A DNA stretch of 12,278 nt from Lachnospiraceae bacterium. Its GTDB lineage: Bacteria > Bacillota > Clostridia > Lachnospirales > Lachnospiraceae. Shown here piece by piece: positions 7,264 through 12,278 of this stretch (position 1 is its first letter; each line of letters opens with the position of its first letter). Position numbers and translations under genes: made by a program. The stretch lies in contig JAILNW010000444.1 of NCBI GenBank assembly GCA_024691145.1, forward strand, positions 1 to 12,278, written 5' to 3'. The notes beneath the pieces are model-generated. The model had not been told where the DNA came from and made no database searches. It saw only the letters and a list, made by a program, of their open reading frames with translations.

Positions 7264-9909
7264 TTACTTATCAGCAATCTTCTCCTGATATTCATATAGT
7301 ATATTAATTGCCTCCAGCGGAGAAAGCTTATTAAGATTAAGATTCTTTAAATCTTCTATAACAACAAAATACTTTGAATTATTATCTTCAATTTTAACTG
7401 GCTCAGATACAGTATATTCCTTTTTACCCTCTGCTGCCTTGTCAAAACTGCTGTAAACATCCATTTCTTTAACCTTATTAAGTATATCATTATTTGTTAA
7501 TTCATTAACGATACTTCTGGCTCTCTTTAATACATTGTCTGGTACTCCTGCAAGTCTTGCAACCTGAATACCATAACTTTTATCTGCACCGCCTCTGATG
7601 ATTTTTCTTAAAAATACTATATCTTCTCCAACTTCCTTAACAGCAATACAGTAATTATTTACGCCCTTTATCTTTCCTTCAAGTTCAGTAAGTTCATGAT
7701 AATGAGTTGCAAATAATGTTTTTGCTCCCAAAACCCCTGTATTACTAATATATTCAACAACAGCCCAGGCTATTCCTAATCCGTCAAAAGTACTTGTTCC
7801 TCTTCCGATTTCATCAAGTATTAAAAGACTGTTTTTTGTGGCATTTCTTAAAATATTAGCTACTTCTGTCATTTCAACCATAAATGTACTCTGTCCGGAG
7901 GCAAGGTCATCAGAAGCTCCTACCCTTGTAAATATTCTGTCTACAATACATATATCCGCTTTGCTTGCAGGAACGAAAGAGCCAATCTGCGCCATTAATG
8001 TAATTAACGCAGTCTGTCTCATATAAGTAGACTTTCCTGCCATATTAGGACCTGTTATAATTGATACTCTGTTATCGCTATTATCAAGATATGTATTATT
8101 GGCAACAAACATATCATGATTAATCATTTTCTCAACAACAGGATGTCTTCCATCTTCTATGTTAATTATGCCTTCTGTATTAATATTAGGTCTTACATAG
8201 TTATTATGCTCTGCAACAAGTGCCAATGAACAGAATACATCAAGTTCAGCAACAGCCTTTGCCGTTGTAAGTATTCTTGAAATCTGTGATGCTATCTGTT
8301 CTCTTACTTCAGAAAATAGTGCATATTCAAGATTTATAATCTTCTCTTCTGCTCCTAATATAATATCCTCAAGTTCTTTAAGCTCTGGAGTTATATATCT
8401 TTCTGCATTGGATAAAGTCTGCTTTCTTGTCCATGTATCTGGTACAAGGTCTTTATAACTGTTAGTAACCTCAAGATAGTATCCAAATACCTTATTATAC
8501 TTTACTCTGAGATTTTTTATACCTGTATTTTCTTTTTCCTTTGCCTCTATATCAGCAAGCCATTTTTTACCGTCAGTCTTTGCATGTCTAAGTTTATCTA
8601 CATCTTCATTATAACCATCTTTAATGATTCCGCCTTCCTTTGTGGCAATAGGAGGATCATCTATTATTGCTGCTTCAATAAGACCTGAAAGATCTTCAAG
8701 CTTATCAATATTTCCTTCGATCTTCTTAAGAAGTGACGTATTAAAATCAGCCAGCAGACACTTTATATGTGGCAGCATTTGAAGAGAAGATTTAAGTGCT
8801 ATCATATCTCTTGGATTTATGCTTTGATAACTTACCTTACTTATCAGTCTTTCAAAATCATAAACAGGATTAAGATATTCTCTTAACTCTTCTCTGTTAA
8901 TTATATTATTATTAATTTCGCTTATTGCGTCTAATCTATCATTAATTTCATTTCTGTCAAGTAATGGCTGTTCTATATATTTTCTAAGAAGTCTTGCTCC
9001 CATGGCTGTTTTTGTTTTATCAAGAACCCATAAAAGCGTACCTCTCTTTTGCTTCTCTCTTAATGTCTCCACAAGTTCCAGATTTCTTCTTGTTGAAGAG
9101 TCAAGTAACATATATTTTGCAGCAACATAAGGTGTAATATTAATAATATGAGCAAGTGAATTCTTTTGTGTATCGTAAAGGAAAGACATCATTGCTCCTG
9201 CACTAATTATTCCCGTCTTCATATTCTCTAATCCTAATCCATTAAGGCTTAAGACTTTAAAATGTTCCTTTAACTTTGATATACAATTATCTTCCTTACA
9301 ATGCCATGCTTCTAACTGTGATATAGTAATATTTAATCTTTCCTTTAAATCAGATATATCAATGTCTGACTCAAAAAGCTGGCTGTTACATATAATTTCA
9401 GTGGGATTAAACTTATTAATCTCATCATAAACCTTTCTTGTTTCATCAAGCTCCGTAACTAAAAATTCACCTGTTGTTATATCTATAATAGAAACTCCAT
9501 ACATTTCTTTATCATAAATAATACACATCAGGTAATTATTCTTAGTTTCATCAAGCTGCTGCAAATCAATATTGGTTCCAGGTGTTACAATTCTTGTTAC
9601 CTCTCTTTTAACAAGACCTTTAGCAAGTTTTGGATCCTCAACCTGTTCACATATTGCAACTTTATATCCATTTTCAATTAATTTGTTAAGATATCCATCT
9701 ACAGCATGATATGGTATACCACACATAGGAGCTCTTTCCTCAAGACCACAGGATTTGCCTGTAAGAGTTATTTCAAGAACTTTTGAAGTCGTAATTGCAT
9801 CTTCAAAAAACATCTCATAAAAATCCCCTAATCTATAAAATAATATACAGTCTTTGTACTGATTCTTAGTTTCCATATATTGCTTCATCATCGGAGTCAG
9901 TTTACTCAT
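7264..9909 (-). CDS. mutS: DNA mismatch repair protein MutS
   Basis: MutS dimers bind mismatches and small loops and, on ATP binding, recruit MutL. The 881-residue product begins MSKLTPMMKQY, as in family members. The mismatch-reading Phe-x-Glu is in LGDFYEMF (27-34). Connector and lever/clamp domains follow, then the ATPase with Walker A GPNMAGKST (620-628), the SGQSTFMVEM loop (671-680), Walker B LLILDEIGRGTSTFDG (695-710) and FATHYHEL. The C-terminus has the LSPLEAINILYE dimerisation helix. The usual QLSFF-type clamp motif before it is not evident; VYSSF (818-822) is the nearest match. I prefer the ATG at 9907-9909; a TTG four codons upstream (9921), with AGAGG before it, is a real alternative. 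It lies between rnhA and mutL. Confidence 0.97.
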   Translation of the reverse strand: MSKLTPMMKQYMETKNQYKDCILFYRLGDFYEMFFEDAITTSKVLEITLTGKSCGLEERAPMCGIPYHAVDGYLNKLIENGYKVAICEQVEDPKLAKGLVKREVTRIVTPGTNIDLQQLDETKNNYLMCIIYDKEMYGVSIIDITTGEFLVTELDETRKVYDEINKFNPTEIICNSQLFESDIDISDLKERLNITISQLEAWHCKEDNCISKLKEHFKVLSLNGLGLENMKTGIISAGAMMSFLYDTQKNSLAHIINITPYVAAKYMLLDSSTRRNLELVETLREKQKRGTLLWVLDKTKTAMGARLLRKYIEQPLLDRNEINDRLDAISEINNNIINREELREYLNPVYDFERLISKVSYQSINPRDMIALKSSLQMLPHIKCLLADFNTSLLKKIEGNIDKLEDLSGLIEAAIIDDPPIATKEGGIIKDGYNEDVDKLRHAKTDGKKWLADIEAKEKENTGIKNLRVKYNKVFGYYLEVTNSYKDLVPDTWTRKQTLSNAERYITPELKELEDIILGAEEKIINLEYALFSEVREQIASQISRILTTAKAVAELDVFCSLALVAEHNNYVRPNINTEGIINIEDGRHPVVEKMINHDMFVANNTYLDNSDNRVSIITGPNMAGKSTYMRQTALITLMAQIGSFVPASKADICIVDRIFTRVGASDDLASGQSTFMVEMTEVANILRNATKNSLLILDEIGRGTSTFDGLGIAWAVVEYISNTGVLGAKTLFATHYHELTELEGKIKGVNNYCIAVKEVGEDIVFLRKIIRGGADKSYGIQVARLAGVPDNVLKRARSIVNELTNNDILNKVKEMDVYSSFDKAAEGKKEYTVSEPVKIEDNNSKYFVVIEDLKNLNLNKLSPLEAINILYEYQEKIADK

Positions 9910-9945
9910 TATATCTTCCAAAATAATACCTCTTTTCTAAAACTC

Positions 9946-10434
9946 TCAAATATCTTCTATAATAATGTCATCTAATAATTCGTTATAATCTCCATCAGCT
10001 GCCATGGTAGCAAGTTTATCACATCTTTCATTCAGTTCATGGCCTGCATGTCCCTTTACCCATATAAACTTTACATTATGCTTCTCCTTTGCCTTAATAA
10101 GACGTTTCCAAAGGTCCACATTCTTTACATCGCTTTTACCACTTGTTTTCCAGCCTCTTTTAATCCAGCCATCTATCCAGTTATCATTAAATGCTTTTAC
10201 AACATATTGTGAATCTGAATATAAATTTACATCGCAGGATTTATTAAGAGCTTCAAGCCCCACAATAGCAGCCATAAGCTCCATTCTGTTATTTGTTGTT
10301 TTTTTATATCCTGCAGATATTTCTTTTCTATGTTCCACACCCTTTGTATCTATATAAATGAGAACTGTTCCGTATCCTCCGGGTCCATCAGGATTGCCCC
10401 TTGCGGAACCATCTGTATAAATCTCAACTAACAT
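9946..10434 (-). CDS. rnhA: Ribonuclease HI
   Basis: RNase HI cleaves the RNA strand of RNA-DNA hybrids (R-loops, primers) in the cytoplasm. The 162-residue product is a single catalytic domain of E. coli RnhA type. The four catalytic acids are visible: D8 in YTDGSARGNP, E52 in NNRMELMAA, D74 in YSDSQYV, and D139 in NERCDKLA. The conserved H129 is in VKGHAGHELN, and the basic-protrusion-like WIDGWIKRGWK (86-96) is present, so it should be active. There is no N-terminal hybrid-binding domain. The ATG at 10432-10434 has AAGGAG with 5-base spacing. It is wedged between a DHH phosphoesterase gene and mutS (about 36 bp to the mutS ATG), clearly in the same operon, so it is probably made together with the mismatch repair proteins. 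Confidence 0.97.
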   Translation of the reverse strand: MLVEIYTDGSARGNPDGPGGYGTVLIYIDTKGVEHRKEISAGYKKTTNNRMELMAAIVGLEALNKSCDVNLYSDSQYVVKAFNDNWIDGWIKRGWKTSGKSDVKNVDLWKRLIKAKEKHNVKFIWVKGHAGHELNERCDKLATMAADGDYNELLDDIIIEDI

Positions 10435-10447
10435 AATATCTCCTTAA

Positions 10448-11377
10448 TTAAATTCGCTGATTTAACTTATCAACAATCTCATTAAGCACATCCTGAGCCA
10501 TATCATTATCAATCTGGCATGTGCCTGCATTTCTGTGTCCACCGCCACCATATTCAAGGCAGATATCACCTATACTTATATCAGAAGTACGGTTTAAAAT
10601 GGATTTTCCTATAGTAATTGCCGTATTCTGCTTTCTGAATCCCCACATAACATGTACAGATATCTTTGCTTCAGGAAACATGGCATATACCATGAATCTG
10701 TTTCCTGTATATATAATCTCTTCTTCCTTTAATGGAAGAATAACAACGTCTCCATCAATCTTATGAATTCTCATTAATTGTTCTTTAAACTTCTCTGTAT
10801 GTGAAAAATAGAGATCTACTCTTTCCTTTACATCAGGAAGCTTTAATATCTCATCAACTGAATGCTCTAAACAATAATCAATTAATTCCATCATCAGCTG
10901 ATAGTTGGAAATTCTGAAATTTCTAAATCTTCCAAGTCCGGTTCTTGCATCCATTATATAATTAAGCAAAACCCAGCCCTTTGGATTCAGAATCTCGTCA
11001 AGAGTAAACTGAGCAGAATCTGATTTATCAACAGCAGCTAATAATTCCTCGCTTATTCTTGGGGCATTAACCTTTCCATTATAATAATTATATACAACTC
11101 TTGCTGCACTTGGAGCATTAACATCAATAATATAATTATCCTTAAGCACATGTAAACGCGAAATCTCACTTACATGATGATCAAAGGCAAGATGAATACC
11201 CTCAACATAAGGCAGATTAGTAGATATATCATTATCATTTACTGGTATAAGCCCATCCTGCATATCTTTAGGATGAACAAACTTTATATCTGAAATCATT
11301 CCTAATTCTTTTAAAATCATTGCACAAACAAGTCCATCAAAATCACTTCTGGTTATCAGACGATACTTCTTCTTCAT
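10448..11377 (-). CDS. DHH-family phosphoesterase (exopolyphosphatase-like)
   Basis: A 309-residue DHH/DHHA1 metal-dependent phosphoesterase. Motif I is TRSDFDGLVCAM (9-20), the eponymous DHH is in LAFDHHVSE (63-71), a further metal-site segment is AVDKSDSAQ (115-123), and the DHHA1 substrate motif GGGGHRNAG is near the C-terminus (277-285). Relatives include RecJ, NrnA nano-RNases and c-di-AMP phosphodiesterases. This compact soluble form has no PAS/GGDEF domains, so it is not a GdpP-like enzyme, and its substrate cannot be assigned. The ATG at 11375-11377 has GGAGG 11 bases upstream and places motif I where relatives have it. An ATG at 11422 would overlap the preceding gene and lacks a ribosome site. 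It follows the MutS-like gene directly and precedes rnhA by 13 bp. Confidence 0.88.
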   Translation of the reverse strand: MKKKYRLITRSDFDGLVCAMILKELGMISDIKFVHPKDMQDGLIPVNDNDISTNLPYVEGIHLAFDHHVSEISRLHVLKDNYIIDVNAPSAARVVYNYYNGKVNAPRISEELLAAVDKSDSAQFTLDEILNPKGWVLLNYIMDARTGLGRFRNFRISNYQLMMELIDYCLEHSVDEILKLPDVKERVDLYFSHTEKFKEQLMRIHKIDGDVVILPLKEEEIIYTGNRFMVYAMFPEAKISVHVMWGFRKQNTAITIGKSILNRTSDISIGDICLEYGGGGHRNAGTCQIDNDMAQDVLNEIVDKLNQRI

Positions 11378-11388
11378 ACAATACAATT

Positions 11389-11393
11389 CCTCC
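11389..11393 (-). promoter_or_regulatory. Ribosome binding site of the DHH phosphoesterase gene
   Basis: GGAGG lies 11 bases before the ATG at 11377, a long but workable spacing. It favours this codon over in-frame ATGs at 11395 and 11422. Confidence 0.55.
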
Positions 11394-11406
11394 ATGTTCT
11401 TTAAAG

Positions 11407-12198
11407 TCAAATTACATCCCATATGCCATCATTGATAAATTTAACAGTCATATCTTCAGCTTTTTTAATAATATTCTTATCGTATCCGATTACACTTAAT
11501 AACTTAATTGCATTTCTCGTATTAGAAGGTCCTTCCTTAAGTTTATAATCAAATACAACATCGTCATCTATAACATTTTCTTCAAAATGATAACAAGCAT
11601 AAGTTTTCTTTAAAATATTAGTTAATTCAATATCATGTGTTGCTGCAAAACAAAGTGTATTCTGCTTTCCAAGGTTGTCTAAAATCTGTGCAGAAGCTGC
11701 AACTCTTTCTAATGTATTAGTTCCTCTTAAAACCTCATCAACAAAACATATAACTGGTATATCATCCTTATCAGCATCTACAATTCGCTTTAATGATTTA
11801 ATCTCAGCCATGTAGTAACTATCCTGACTAAACAGATTATCCCTTAAAGACATAGACGAATATACCTTAAGTCTTGAGGAACTGTATCTTTCACATAAAC
11901 ATGTATATATAGTCTGAGAAAGTATAGCATTAATTGCAAGTGTCTTGATAAATGTAGACTTTCCAGAAGCATTGGAACCTGTAATTAATACTGGTTTATC
12001 TGTACTTAACGAATTGCATACAGGATTCTTTATAAATGGATGATATATCTCAGTTACATTTAAAAATGGCTTTTTTGATGTAGTATCAATATCAGGTTTG
12101 CAATAAAAATCAAGATATTTTCTGTATGATGCAGCTGACAGCATACTGTCTAAATATCCTAATGTATCAAATAATGTCTCTATCTCTTCTTTTTCATT
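11407..12198 (-). CDS. MutS-like ATPase, C-terminal ATPase half; 5' end lost at an inverted-repeat junction
   Basis: C-terminal part of a MutS-family protein distinct from MutS1 and MutS2. The ATPase core is complete: Walker A TGSNASGKST, the signature loop SMSLRDNLFSQDSYYMAEI, Walker B PVICFVDEVLRGTNTLE, and FAATHDIELTNIL, parallel to FATHYHEL in MutS. There is no Smr domain, and the product ends soon after the ATPase. From memory, Bacillota carry such proteins of roughly 550-600 residues, often with predicted membrane helices in the N-terminal half; their role is unknown and mismatch repair is not assumed. The ATG at 12142-12144 is probably not the true start: family-like codons (NEKEEIETLFDTLGYLDS) continue upstream to 12198 without any initiator. 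Beyond that the reading frame meets stops at 12226 and 12235 in sequence belonging to the fold-back. The downstream DHH gene starts about 30 bp after the stop. Confidence 0.85.
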   Translation of the reverse strand, partial: NEKEEIETLFDTLGYLDSMLSAASYRKYLDFYCKPDIDTTSKKPFLNVTEIYHPFIKNPVCNSLSTDKPVLITGSNASGKSTFIKTLAINAILSQTIYTCLCERYSSSRLKVYSSMSLRDNLFSQDSYYMAEIKSLKRIVDADKDDIPVICFVDEVLRGTNTLERVAASAQILDNLGKQNTLCFAATHDIELTNILKKTYACYHFEENVIDDDVVFDYKLKEGPSNTRNAIKLLSVIGYDKNIIKKAEDMTVKFINDGIWDVI

Positions 12199-12278
12199 TA
12201 GATATAATAATGTTTTATTCTTTACTTAAGCAGATTAAAAATGAAAAAGAAGAGATAGAGACATTATTTGATACATTA
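12160..12278. repeat. Perfect 40-bp inverted repeat at the window edge (fold-back junction)
   Basis: Bases 12160-12199 are the exact reverse complement of 12239-12278, with a 39-base loop (12200-12238). The right arm ends on the last base of the window. The arms are coding sequence of the MutS-like gene, not a terminator or terminal repeat of a mobile element. The best explanation is an inverted chimera from amplification or library preparation, or an assembly break at the contig end. Confidence 0.9.
12201..12278 (+). pseudogene. Reverse-oriented duplicate fragment of the MutS-like gene carrying its likely upstream codons
   Basis: Read on the plus strand, this stretch is open in the frame DIIMFYSLLKQIKN, then continues EKEEIETLFDTL, the same residues encoded on the minus strand in the left arm. 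The hydrophobic-then-charged FYSLLKQIKNEKEEIE run suits the helix before the ATPase in MutS-like proteins better than the minus-strand alternative VKNKTLLYL preceded by two stops. I infer that 12201-12239 is genuine sequence upstream of the truncated gene, placed in the wrong orientation. This is a fragment, not an independent gene. Confidence 0.6.

Noticed and set aside
11378..11422. Start of the DHH gene at the upstream ATG (11422)
   Set aside because: It would overlap the MutS-like stop by 16 bp with no Shine-Dalgarno; relatives begin just before the SDFDG motif, matching the ATG at 11377.
11407..12198. MutS2 (anti-recombination) assignment for the MutS-like ATPase
   Set aside because: MutS2 continues after the ATPase into a long coiled region and a C-terminal Smr domain; this product ends about 60 residues after the ATH motif.
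12160..12278. Inverted repeat as a transposon end, intrinsic terminator or replication hairpin
   Set aside because: Both arms encode the same in-frame segment of the MutS-like ATPase, there is no T-tract after a GC stem, and no transposase or target duplication is visible; a fold-back junction explains it better.
1..12278. Search for a defence system, prophage, CRISPR array, tRNA or rRNA
   Set aside because: The window is filled by conserved housekeeping genes with short gaps; no repeat-spacer array, cloverleaf, integrase, transposase or toxin-antitoxin pair could be seen.

Overview
The window is an AT-rich (roughly one-third G+C by eye), almost fully coding stretch. Every real gene lies on the minus strand, so transcription runs from high to low coordinates. 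Strong Gram-positive Shine-Dalgarno sites, several TTG/GTG starts, an endonuclease-type MutL and an aluminium-resistance-family PLP enzyme next to miaA point to a Bacillota/Clostridia chromosome. Lachnospiraceae is my best guess; it is inferred from gene order and protein style, not proven.

Layout in transcription order. (1) Right edge to about 2951: a 5'-truncated MutS-like ATPase, a DHH phosphoesterase, rnhA (RNase HI), mutS, mutL, miaA and an aluminium-resistance/methionine gamma-lyase-like PLP enzyme. Gaps are 13-29 bp, with no room for separate promoters, so this looks like one operon built around mismatch repair plus a tRNA modification enzyme. (2) A 114-bp gap (2837-2950) with a good extended -10 promoter. 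It is the only intergenic gap above 50 bp. (3) radC (TTG start), mreB-like, mreC and the start of mreD, which runs off the left edge: a second transcription unit ending in the rod-shape module.

This is mostly conserved housekeeping chromosome; I found no phage, IS, CRISPR, defence island, tRNA or rRNA. The points worth a second look are these. A perfect 40-bp inverted repeat reaches the last base and cuts the MutS-like gene; it looks like a fold-back chimera or assembly break, and the reverse-oriented part appears to carry the gene's true upstream codons. The MreB-like protein seems to have lysine where canonical MreB has its catalytic glutamate, along with other active-site changes. The usual beta-clamp motifs of MutS and MutL look degenerate, while the MutL linker carries a clamp-motif-like QQSFF.

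Functionally, MutS recognises mismatches and endonuclease MutL nicks the new strand. RNase HI removes RNA from RNA-DNA hybrids. MiaA prenylates tRNA A37. RadC is a conserved JAMM-fold protein of uncertain role. MreB/C/D organise lateral wall synthesis.
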